NCBI RefSeq assembly: GCF_008831285.2
Contig: NW_022205024.1
Coordinates: 1 to 35,543 of the forward strand
Source of the DNA: Nymphaea colorata
Lineage: Eukaryota; Streptophyta; Magnoliopsida; Nymphaeales; Nymphaeaceae
Direction: 5' to 3'
Length of the DNA: 35,543 nucleotides
Shown one piece after another: positions 22,347-31,196 of this stretch. How positions within the stretch are numbered: the stretch's first letter is position 1; each line of letters opens with the position of its first letter. The translations under genes were made by a program, and so were the position numbers. The notes beneath the pieces were generated by a model that was not told where the DNA came from, searched no databases, and worked only from the letters and a program-made list of their open reading frames with translations.

Positions 22347-22706
22347 ACTGACCGCCGAGCTTAGGGTCAGTTTTATTTCCCATTCGCCTCCTAGGGGCTG
22401 CCTGAGGAGCCGCTTTGCTGTTTTAGAGGGGTTTGGTTATGCAGATCGGTATTTATGCCCGCGAGGGAAAGGGCAGAGATTATTTTGGAAATGCGCTAGC
22501 AGGAACCATCCAAATCGATCACGATAGCCGTTATTTTGGTAGCCTAACTGTGGCTCTAAGCTAAGATTGCTCGATCTGCCAAAAAGATAAAAATCAAGGT
22601 TTCTCCCTTCTCAGCCCCACCGTTTCGCCTGTGGCTTCAGAATTCCCTCCAGCAAGAAGAGAGGAGGGATTATCAGTTCGATTGTCACTATTTATTTCCG
22701 AAGCCA
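22347..22706. ncRNA. Candidate structured noncoding RNA, strand unknown
   Basis: A relatively G+C-rich block without a coding frame of merit, containing several perfect, partly nested inverted repeats: ACTGACC (22347-22353) with GGTCAGT (22365-22371); GCAGATCG (22441-22448) with CGATCTGC (22572-22579), which encloses TGCCC/GGGCA (22456-22460 with 22471-22475), TTTGG/CCAAA (22484-22488 with 22510-22514) and AGCC/GGCT (22541-22544 with 22552-22555); and TGGCTTC (22632-22638) with GAAGCCA (22700-22706), which encloses CCCTCC/GGAGGG (22645-22650 with 22663-22668). I compared it by eye with U1, U2, U4, U5, U6, SRP, RNase P/MRP and telomerase RNA motifs and found no match. Exact ends are unknown. 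Confidence 0.35.
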
Positions 22707-22943
22707 GATTTCGAGAAAGCATTAAAAGCATATCAAACGCCCTCCAACGCAGAGATGGGTTCATGCCTGCTTTAGTTTTGGCAGGTATTTTCGAATTTAA
22801 GCAATAACTGTGATGATGGAAGAACGATTATATATTATGCGTGGGGAATATAATGCTTGAAACGAAGGGAAATAAAATAGTTGCTCTTTTTCGGAGATGG
22901 AAAAATGCGAAAGGGGGAGTGATCTGAGTTGGCATGGAGTAGG
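22707..22943. other. Spacer after the structured block
   Basis: AT-rich sequence before the 3' end of the minus-strand tail-anchored gene. Nothing recognised. Confidence 0.4.
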
Positions 22944-23699
22944 TCAAGGTTAGAAAAAATCAAAGATGGTGCGATGCAGGGAGGTCTATACGCGCACCTC
23001 CAGCAGGTCCATAATCACCAGTACTGCCAATAGGATGACCAGCACTACGAACCACCTCTTCTCGAGTTTTTTGTCCTCCTCGTACTCCCCCACCAATTTC
23101 TCATTTTCAGAGACTTCCTGGTCCAGCTTCTTGAGGTTGTCGCGACCGATGGCGTTGATGTCCTCCAGTATCTGTGACCCCCTTGCCTCCTTCTCTTCAG
23201 GCAGTATCTCCTCGTATTCTGGCTCCTGCTTCTTGGTGGGCTATCGCAGTTTGCTGACCTTGGTACTGGTCTCCCACTTCTTGAGGCCTTGCTTGTAGCG
23301 GTAGTCCTACAGGTCTGACTGCTAGACTCTCGCCTCGATCTTCTTGGCCACCCGCTCAGCCTCCTGACGCACAGTATTGGCCTTGTTGATGGTTTTAGTT
23401 TTGCTGTTTTTATGAATGTAGTTGGGTATTTCGCTGGTGATGGTGTCTCTGAGTTTTCGCCAATCATCTGCGATTTAATCATACTCGAACTCCACGCTTT
23501 CCCTTTCTCGTTCCCCTCCTTCTCCGCTCGCCCTTAGTTCCCCGGTACTATCGGAACTATCGAGGCCGCTATTGCTTTTCCTGCGCCTGTACTTTTCGAG
23601 GTTGTTATTGATGCGACTATCGATGCGGGCCAGTTGTTCCATGCGCACCTTCACCCACTGGTCGATGTGGAGCGCACTGAACTCCTCTATCTTGCTCAT
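22944..23699 (-). CDS. Tail-anchored coiled-coil protein (251 aa), possibly SNARE-like
   Basis: Unbroken frame from ATG 23699 (MSKIEEFSALHIDQWVKVRM) to TGA 22944-22946 with several TAG/TAA codons read as Gln. It has an N-terminal helix, an acidic Ser/Gly/Glu linker (about 45-75), basic helical segments, then a C-terminal helix (ILEDINAIGRDNLKKLDQEV...) leading directly into one hydrophobic segment near the C-terminus (WFVVLVILLAVLVIMDLL, about 221-238). With no signal peptide and a single C-terminal membrane segment, this is a tail-anchored topology with the soluble part in the cytosol. The arrangement recalls SNAREs such as Use1 or Sec20, but I cannot find a clear SNARE zero layer, so that identity is tentative. 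Confidence 0.6.
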
Positions 23700-23858
23700 T
23701 ATACTCAAATAAAGCAAATACCGCCCAAAGCCTAATATAAACCTATCACCCTATCGCCCCACCGCATAGACTAAACAGGAGAATTATCTGCGACAACTTT
23801 CAGGGAGTATTACCTTAAATATGGTTGAGGAACTATAAAATAATATTCGAAATCGAAG

Positions 23859-25463
23859 ATGGCTTTGAAGTTAGCAATACCACTTATCACCATTGCGACC
23901 ATTGCACTAGCAGTCCAAGGCTGCCAGCCGAACAACCAGATCAGCAACTTCTACTCAGGTAAGTCACTCCTTACCCAGCGCGCGCATTATTCGAGCTTCC
24001 TGCCAATGAGAGCACATCATTATCCTTCAGTTACCAGACATATAACCTAACCCTGCCGCACCGATATGACCGTAGTAGTACTCTGCAGTACGCTTTCGCG
24101 CTGGCTTAAGCTGGCGCTTTGACTGGTAACCTTTCCTACTTCGACCTGCTGGTGCTGAAGACATTCGAGGCCAACCTGATAATAAATTTCATCTACGAGC
24201 CGAGCAAGTGGACGAGGGCGGCTTACAACTACTGGGTCTCCTTCCGCAACGATATCTACCTGGGCGTCGAATCCTTCTCGGTAGAGCAGTTCGCCAATAA
24301 GGAGAGTGGGAAATATGAAATCGCTTGCCTGATCAGGCAGGCAACCGTCCCCACGGGGGCAGTTGCCCTGGTTTTCTTGAGTGGGATTAGGTTCAACACA
24401 GCTGGCGGATCGTAGGGCACAGGCTCAGCTTCGTGATTGGGGAGCAGTATGTGTCAGAGAGGAATTAGTTGGTCTTCTCCTTCACATGCAATACCACTTT
24501 GCCGCTCAGTTCGGTCACCTTCAGCTACGTGGTCTTCGATCCCAATACCCTTCCCCTGGGCTCCTACGGCGGCACTGTCAGCTCCGTCCACCTGGCCTCC
24601 ACCAAGCTCAAGGACCTGAGACACATCTTGCCTGCAAGTACCGCCTACTCCTTCTTCGGAATATCGTCGATTTAGGCCGACTATGCCTTTTCCCTCTCTT
24701 CGGTCCTCATGGACAATCTCACCCTCTCCTACGGGGTGAATACGTGGGAATAGGTGGCGCTTCTTTAGTTGACCTATGTGATGGTTGGACAGACAGCCGC
24801 TACTGCCTGCCTCCGCAATTCGGATTGCATTTCGAGTGGAGAAGTTTACATCTTCGGCAAGAGCTGCGTGGCCAGCTGTCCTCCCACTTCAAGGCCTTTC
24901 AACTATATCGACGGAGCTGTTGAGTGCGTACCTTGTCTGCCCAACATGGTCTACTCGAATGCCACCAGAAGTGCGTCTGTCCCCCAGGGTTCACCATGCA
25001 ACCAAGCGGCTGCCTCCCCCAAGAACAGTCCAGCGGAGTCGCCTACAACCGCGCAAGCACAGGCGATGCTCTTCTAGGAGCGGACAGCAGCAACACTCCC
25101 TGCTTGAAGATAGTTCGCGTGTAATCCAATAACAGGAACCTTTTCGTGACCATCCAGGCTGGCAGCCAAGTTCTGCAGGACCCCCAGAGCAGCACCAAGA
25201 ACTACATCCAGTTGAAGTTCGGCAACTGCCTACCCAGTTCATACTACTGCGCCACTGCAGAGGAAGACGTCACCCAATACAGTTGCCTCGCACTCTTCTC
25301 CCTAGGCATTCCAAACTATGTCTACATCACTGCTTCCTGCACCCTTTCCACCAACGGAAACTCATGCTCTGACAGTTACGCCTATTCCCGAATAAAAGCC
25401 AGTGACAGTTTGATATACTTTTCATTTATGGATAAGTCCTATCTATATTTAATCCCGTCATGA
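23859..25463 (+). CDS. Secreted cysteine-containing protein (514 aa), three 20-nt introns
   Basis: ATG 23859 gives a clear signal peptide (MALKLAIPLITIATIALAVQ, then a GC cleavage region). Three introns of exactly 20 nt are needed and sufficient: 23959-23978 (GTAAGTCACTCCTTACCCAG), 24371-24390 (GTTTTCTTGAGTGGGATTAG) and 24949-24968 (GTCTACTCGAATGCCACCAG). The spliced frame is exact, to TGA 25461-25463. The first 300 residues are beta-rich with N-glycosylation sites (NES, NLT, NLS, NTT). A Cys cluster around residues 330-370 (CVASCPP, CVPCLPN, KCVCPPGF) resembles growth-factor-receptor or EGF-like modules common in ciliate surface proteins. A further Cys-poor domain ends the protein; I see no terminal TM helix. 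Family not recognised. A secreted or surface role is inferred from the signal peptide. Confidence 0.7.
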
Positions 25464-25492
25464 TGAGATGCGGTTATATTTAATCTACAAGC

Positions 25493-26320
25493 ATGATGGG
25501 TTGGGGTTGGGGTTGGCCTTGCTGTCTCCCGTCTGGCGGTAGCACTACCTCCGGCTGCATACAACGTGACGGCCTCGCAGGAATTGGCTAAATTGGCGGC
25601 ATTGCCTTCTGCAGTAAGACCTGTGTAGATGCATGGTCATGCGGAACTGGTAAGGGAATCCCCATGGAGGAGCCATTCTATATCGAGCATCCCATCACCA
25701 AGGCTGCCGGCTATGTGGGCTATCACTCAAGAACAAACTAAGTTGTTCTGTCCTTCCGCGGGAGCAGCAATGCCCAAAACTGGATCTAGGATGCCAACTT
25801 CTAAAAGCTGGCATATTTCCGCTGTCCGGCTGTCTCATCCACGCTGGCTTCTACACCGACTACCTTTTCTTCGAGAAGATTCTGACCGAGAAGACACAAG
25901 CTCTCTTGGCCAACACCCTTCAGCCAGTATTGTCACTACAGGGCACAGTCTAGGTGCAGCTATCTCCGCCATTTGCGCAATTTAGATGAAGTACAACTTC
26001 CCCGACAGGCGCGTATCCATCCACAACTTCGGCCAGCCCAGACTCGGCAACATAAAATTGGCGGAACACATGGCTCAAAAACTGGACGCCATGTACCGAG
26101 TGGTCCACAACCGCGACCTTGTCCCCCATGTGCCTCCAGATCTGCCAGGCTTTGACTACCACCACCCACCCTACGAGGTTTCTTCAACTCAGACCTCAGC
26201 AGCTATAAGGTGTGTGACTCTACTGGAGAAGATATGAGCTGCAGCAACAAGTTTTTCCCTGCGTACGATCCCAACGACCATGACCACTATTTCGTATATA
26301 TCAGCCAGGTGCAGTGCTGA
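25493..26320 (+). pseudogene. Class 3 lipase (alpha/beta hydrolase), frame-broken
   Basis: Triacylglycerol lipase of the fungal/class 3 type, normally secreted. The N-terminal end around 25493-25560 reads as a hydrophobic leader but is split between frames. The N-terminal lid region (AFCSKTCVDAWSCGTG) and FRGSSNAQNW, the beta-strand before the helix, are typical. The nucleophile elbow is GHSLGAAISAICAI; the Asp lies in NRDLVPHVP; the His is near the end in DPNDHDHYFVYISQVQC; stop TGA 26318-26320. The protein pattern changes frame near 25600, 25818, 25925 and 26180. Each can be explained by one missing base, and no GT...AG intron of suitable length fits. All catalytic residues survive, so this may be a functional gene with consensus errors rather than a true pseudogene. 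Confidence 0.75.
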
Positions 26321-27219
26321 GCCAATGATAACCATCATATTATCATCTCACTTCTCCTTTTATTAGTATAGGCGGATCTAATGTAAATGGGGTCATTTTT
26401 GCCATTCCTGTCACATATTAAAGATGTTTAATGCTTCTTTAAGTCTTTTTCTTGGATGATTGGTGTAATTCTGACGAAATATACTTATAAAAGCAGGAAT
26501 TCTAGGATGTGATACGCATATGGGGCCAAAATTAAAGCTCTTGCCAAGTATACTATAACAGCAAGGAGAGTACATCTATGGCCCAAATATGTCGAACCAC
26601 TGTATGAATATCTAATAAATAAGCATTCTATTTTATTCTTTTATCTTTATTTGGTTTCAAATTGGAAACATCATTCAGTAGCAGGCTTTTAATTTGAAAG
26701 CATTACTATTCGTTTTGGCAGCATTTCGACTTAATGATAAAGCTTCCTAACGTGATTCTACCTGAACTTAGTGCTAATAGCTTCATATCTTAACCAGTAA
26801 ACTATTTTTTGAAAATCATGCAAAATAAATCGTAGAAAGTTGATGTAAGGATTTTTTCCAAAAATCTTCTGGATAATTTAATCAATCCCAATATTTTTTT
26901 TGAGATTTTTATATTCCCAATTATTATTTCATAATATGGAATTCATTAAAAGTAAAACATGACAAAAAACAAAAAAAACATTACCATTGAAACGAAAATC
27001 TCTTCATTTGTCGTTTTATCTTCTAATTGACTTTTTAGTTTTTTCTTAAGAACTATGTTAAGAAAAATGAGAAATGGTTCAACTTTATAACTGAGTAAAA
27101 GAAAACCTCAATAATCTTCTAAGGAATCCGTTAGAAATGGGAGGATAGTCAAAAATGCTCATTTTTTGAAAATTATGCTCTAGAGCATTCGATCTTTAAT
27201 CATAATTTATAACATATCC
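26321..27219. other. AT-rich spacer; right part belongs to the tandem duplication
   Basis: About 900 bases without a credible gene on either strand. From about 26525 onward the sequence is related to 28312-28957, upstream of the second lectin-like gene, so it is the 5' flank of duplicated unit A. Confidence 0.6.
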
Positions 27220-28154
27220 ATGAGCTGGGAAGGACAAAAGGACAACCAGGATGGGGACAGCCAGGACAGCAAGGTCAAAAGGTCAATAGGGAGGATGGGG
27301 ACAACCAGGCCAACAACAGCAAGGAGGATTGGGGCAGCAAGGCAGCAAGGACAGCCAGGCGGGTGGGGTCAGCAAGGCCAACAGCCGCAAACAGGTGGAT
27401 GGGGACAGCAAGGTCAGCAAGGCCAGCAGGACAGCAGGCAGAGGGAGGGACCAGGCCAAGGCCAGCAGGGACAGCAGGGCTTGGTGATGGGGCAGCCAGG
27501 GCAACAAGGACAGCAAGGAGGATGGGGACAGCAGGGACAGCAGGGGCAAAAAGGCCAATAAGGTGGCTGGGGGCAGCAGCCAGGTTATCAACAGCAAGGT
27601 GGATGGGGTCAAGGTGAGCATATACACCAAGAAGGCCATCATCCCTCTGAGGGTCAATGGGGGAATCAGGGTCAAGGGCAAGGCCAATACGGACACCAAG
27701 GGCAACTTACAGGTGCATTCAATCCAGTTCCCAACCAGTCTTACAAGATAGCTCTTGCACATAGGCCAAATATGGTCTGTGACTCCAGTGGAAACCCAAA
27801 ATAAAAGTATAGACTAATCCTTTGGTCTTATCACAACGGTCCAACCAAAAATGGCAGTTCGTGCCTGACGGTCAAGGAAACTACAGCATCGTTAACTTGG
27901 AGAACAAAGGCACCCTTGAGATTCCCGACCACTCCAATGGCCAGCAAGGCACCCAGCTTCACGTGAGCAACCTAATGGCACATCAACGAGAAATGGAAAG
28001 TTGAACAGGAGCAGGAGGCTATTCTATTCGTTCTGCACTAAACCCCAAGCTTGGTTTCAATGTGCTTGGCGCAAACTGCTATGAAGGGGATAAGATTGGA
28101 ATTTGGCCTTATGAGGGAAATAAAAACGAGACCTGGACCATCGCCCCCTGCTGA
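27220..28154 (+). pseudogene. Gly/Gln/Trp-rich protein with C-terminal beta-trefoil (ricin-B-type) lectin domain, copy A, frame-broken
   Basis: Starts MSW at ATG 27220 with no signal peptide. The first 165 residues are a low-complexity Gly/Gln tract with recurrent GGWGQQGQQ-type motifs and spaced Trp, likely disordered and self-associating. Then comes a carbohydrate-binding-type beta-trefoil: YKIALAHRPNMVCD, a QKW repeat element, then GNYSIVNLENKGTLEIP, KWKVEQ, and near the end YEGDKIGIWPYEGNKNETW. This is only the lectin-type fold; no catalytic toxin domain is present. Frame changes occur near the start of the Gln tract and at about 27842, 27968, 27981 and 28003, each compatible with one lost base when compared with copy B. 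Ends at TGA 28152-28154. Confidence 0.65.
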
Positions 28155-28957
28155 TACAACCATCATTCAAATACAAGCTCAATATTAGCAAATATTAAAT
28201 CGCTATCAATTTTGCCAAAGCTATGCTACCAAAACTTGAGCAGGAGCATACCCTTGAGGAGAACTTTGAGATGCACTGAGGAATAAAACGAAGTGTTGAA
28301 AAAGTGTCAAAATTATGCTCTTTCCAAGCATACAATTGCGCATATTAGGAGTGCATCTATGGCCCAGGATATCAAATCAAGCATTCTATTTCATTCTTTA
28401 TTTTTTATTTGGTTTCAAAGTGGACATCATTCAGCATACTTTTAATGTGAAAGTATTAATAATCACTTAGACAGCAGTTTTCTTGAGGAAACGGCTGCTC
28501 AAAGTGATTCTATTGAATCTTGGTTAAAATAGCTACTAATCTCCACCAGTATTTGATACTTTCATAGGCATACAAAATAAATTCTGGAAGCTTAATGTAA
28601 GGATTGATTTCAAAAGGTCTTCTTGAATTTTAATGACTTGAGCTTTAGATGGCGTAAAATCTTATCTTTATGAAAGATTAATAGTCGTATATCAACAGGA
28701 ATAATAAATAATCAACTTCATATATTATGTTTTCATATTGTAAAAAATTTAAGTTCTCTAAATATTCATTCGAAATATCATTCATACGCTTTTAGTATTT
28801 TTCTTAAGACGATGTAAAGGAAATGTAAATTAACGAGTAAAAGGTATCCTCTCAAAATCATCGAAAGAATCGCGATGGAAATGCAGCATATCCAAAATAT
28901 TTTTCTGAAAATTATGCCAACAGCATTCGATCTTTAACCATAATTTATAACATATCA
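28155..28957. other. Spacer between lectin-like copies, with a remnant of the coiled-coil gene
   Basis: AT-rich. Contains the coiled-coil remnant at about 28240-28310 and then the 5' flank of the second lectin-like copy. No intact gene. Confidence 0.6.
28240..28310 (+). pseudogene. Remnant of the 5' coding region of the downstream coiled-coil gene
   Basis: The segment beginning CTTGAGCAGGAGCATACC aligns over about 65 bases with 29893-29960, which is coding exon 2 of the coiled-coil gene (LKQENISLRSTLRGTEEQN). Here the frame is broken and contains a TGA. It sits downstream of lectin-like copy A, just as the real exon sits downstream of copy B, so the duplication carried part of the neighbour with it. 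Confidence 0.6.
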
Positions 28958-29965
28958 ATGAGCTGGGGATAACCAGGCTAACAACCGTCAACAAGCGGCT
29001 GGGGGCAGTTAGGTCAAGAACAATTGGGGGATTGGGACAGTCGGGGCAACAAGGACAGCAAGAAGTATGGGGACAACAAGGGCAACTTACAGGCGCATTC
29101 AATCCAATTGCCAACCAGCGTTACAAGATAGCCTTGCCCATCAACCAAATATGGTTTGTAACCAAAGCGAAACCCAACAATATAAGTATAGACTTAACCT
29201 TTGGTCTTACAAGTACACTCCCAACCAACAATGGCGTTCTTGCCTGACGGACAAGGAAACTACAGTATTATTAATTTGCAGATCGGAGGCGCCCTTGAGA
29301 TTCCCGACACCCAACGGCCACAAGCACTCGGCTTCACGTGAACCAGCCTAATGGAACCATCGACCAAAAATGGAAAGTCGAACAAGGAGCAGGAGGATAT
29401 TCTATTCGTTCTACACGTAACGCCAATTTGCCCTTAATGTGTTCGGTCAGAACTGCATCGAGGGAGATGCGATTGGAATTTTGCCTTATGAGGGAATAAA
29501 AACCAGACCTGGACCATCACCCCGTTTGATGCAACCCTCATTCAAATAATATCTCGATATAAATTGACACATATTTAATAATTTTGCCCAAATTTATGCT
29601 AAAACATAGGAATAATAATCTAATTTATTCTACAATAAGGCTTAGATTCCCACATTATGGACACTTATGCCATATATGTCATACATACACCCATTTAATG
29701 AATCTTTAAGTTTATAAGCAACTGATATAATTTAAAAATGAATAAGTCTTCCTCCATCCTCTCCTAATCCTCGCGCAACGTAAGCTCCTTTTTTAACGAA
29801 TCCTCACAGTCGATTGCCAAGTGCTGTGAGTTCCGCCAAAAATACGAAGATTGCTATCGTGATATGTCTCAGGCTCGATATAGAGTCGCAACCTTAAGCA
29901 GGAAAACATATCTTTGAGGAGCACTTTGAGAGGCACTGAGGAGTAAAACACAGTGCTGAAGAATA
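28312..29965 (+). repeat. Tandem duplication unit B (about 1.65 kb)
   Basis: Partner of unit A. It holds the 5' flank, the lectin-like copy B and the beginning of the intact coiled-coil gene. Divergence between units is substantial, with many indels in spacers and better conservation within the beta-trefoil segment, so the event is not recent. Confidence 0.7.
28958..29529 (+). pseudogene. Beta-trefoil lectin-like gene, copy B, shortened and frame-broken
   Basis: Paralogue of copy A. It begins with the same MSW start and 5' flank, but the Gly/Gln/Trp tract is much shorter. The beta-trefoil part can be followed through several frame changes: GAFNPIANQRYKIAL, then GQGNYSIINLQIGGALEIP, then KWKVEQGAGGYSIRS, then EGDAIGILPYEG and a terminal TWTITP. 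Breaks are more frequent than in copy A. A TGA at 29527-29529 corresponds to the copy A stop. It is probably non-functional unless the consensus is faulty. Confidence 0.6.
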
Positions 29966-31152
29966 TTCTCGCTAGTAAAAAAGAAATCATTGGAAAATTG
30001 AATAGAGAGGCCATCGCCAGCAACCAAGAAATTAGTCGACTTTAAGATTAGATCACATGATCACTGAGCATTGCAGCAACAGACTAATGGAAAGCAGGAA
30101 ATTTAGGAAGTAAGGGTCAAGATAACTGAGGAATACCGAACCTTAGAGAGTCGTTATGAAAGACTGGTGAAAGATAATTAGAAATTGGTAGGAGAACATC
30201 AAAGATTGAAGCAGGAACACTAGCGAGCAAGATAATAGCATACAAGGGAAGTGCAGAAGATAACACAGGAGAAAGATTACACCATCACTCAAACACATCA
30301 GCTATTCTTCAAAAAATTGGAATAGTTTGGCAACACCTTTAACTCCCCAGCTAAATCTCCAACCAAAACATCAAAAAATAGCCAACTTTCTCTACAAGAT
30401 AAAGCAAAACTCTCCAGCAGTCACTTTGAAGGATTTGGATATGAGTTGGCCTCTTTTAAGTAGCGTAAACAACAGCAAGAGGGTAAGTATGAGCAAATCA
30501 TAAGAATAAAGGACATAGAAATATAGACTCTGAAGAGCAAAGTGGTTGAACTTTAGGCTCAAATGGCCTAATCTATGGAATTGTTTGAGTAACAAATCGC
30601 ACAAACCAAGCAGCTCAAGCAGACCATTTCCCAGCATCAACAAAACATAGAAGTAAATGAGGTCAACAAAAGTCGTCAATCCTAAAGGGAGCAACTACTG
30701 CTTTCAGTCGGGAAGAGAATGCAGCTATGCTCAGGAACTGCTTGATTGATAGTGCAGACCTCGTTGACCGATTGCTCAACGCTCTTCCATCAGGCAAAAA
30801 GTTCGAACTTGAGGTCTTGCTGAAGGAGGCATAGGCTTGCTGCGAAGACGCATGCAGGAACACCCTCAGAAACGCCATCGGAAGCAAGCAGTACGAGCAG
30901 ACCAGCAGAGCTTTCGAGGAATTGCGCCAAGATTACGAACTGCTTCAGCTCAAGCATGCCACTTTGCAGCGATAGTACACGTAAATTTTAGAAGATAACC
31001 AGCGACTAATCAAATATAGCCATCTCAGCAGGTACAGAATGATCCGGAATAACCCACCTCTCCTGGAAAGCACGCCCAACTTGAGTAGTAAACGCAGGGA
31101 AAGGGAGGACTCAAGCAACAAGGAAAACATGAGATCCACAATCAACCACTGA
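29738..31152 (+). CDS. Coiled-coil protein (446 aa), three introns
   Basis: ATG 29738 (MNKSSSILSQSSRNVSSFFN) begins a Ser-rich head. The frame is restored by three GT...AG introns: 29866-29885 (20 nt, GTCTCAGGCTCGATATAGAG), 30035-30068 (34 nt) and 30653-30672 (20 nt, GTAAATGAGGTCAACAAAAG). The spliced length is an exact multiple of three and ends at TGA 31150-31152. Heptad coiled coil covers roughly residues 45-175 (LKQENISLRSTLRGTEEQN, EEYRTLESRYERLVKDNQKL), followed by a Ser/Pro/Thr linker, a second Gln-rich coiled coil, a mixed helical segment with several Cys (QACCEDACRN), and a basic Ser/Arg/Glu tail. No family recognised. Part of its exon 2 is duplicated at 28240-28310. Confidence 0.7.
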
Positions 31153-31196
31153 TAATCGTATATTAATTACTTCTGCAAACTCATAAATATCACTGA

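Larger units (their letters stand above)
26525..28311 (+). repeat. Tandem duplication unit A (about 1.79 kb)
   Basis: Direct repeat with unit B. Shared landmarks: CATCTATGGCCCA (26569 and 28351), GCATTCTATTT (26623 and 28381), a TTTATTTGGTTTCAAA segment, the 5' flank GCATTCGATCTTTAA before the lectin-like ATG (27220 and 28958), the lectin-like gene, and a segment similar to the coiled-coil gene exon (about 28240-28310 and 29893-29965). Offsets drift from about 1787 to 1655 bases because of indels. Confidence 0.75.

Noticed and set aside
22595-22765. 56-aa minus-strand frame beginning MNPSLRWRAFDMLLMLSRNL
   Set aside because: Short, no family, no intron extends it convincingly, and it overlaps the inverted-repeat block; kept as non-coding.
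29893-30070. Apparent pair of frameshifts in the coiled-coil gene
   Set aside because: Both are fully explained by GT...AG introns of 20 nt (29866-29885) and 34 nt (30035-30068), giving an exact frame.
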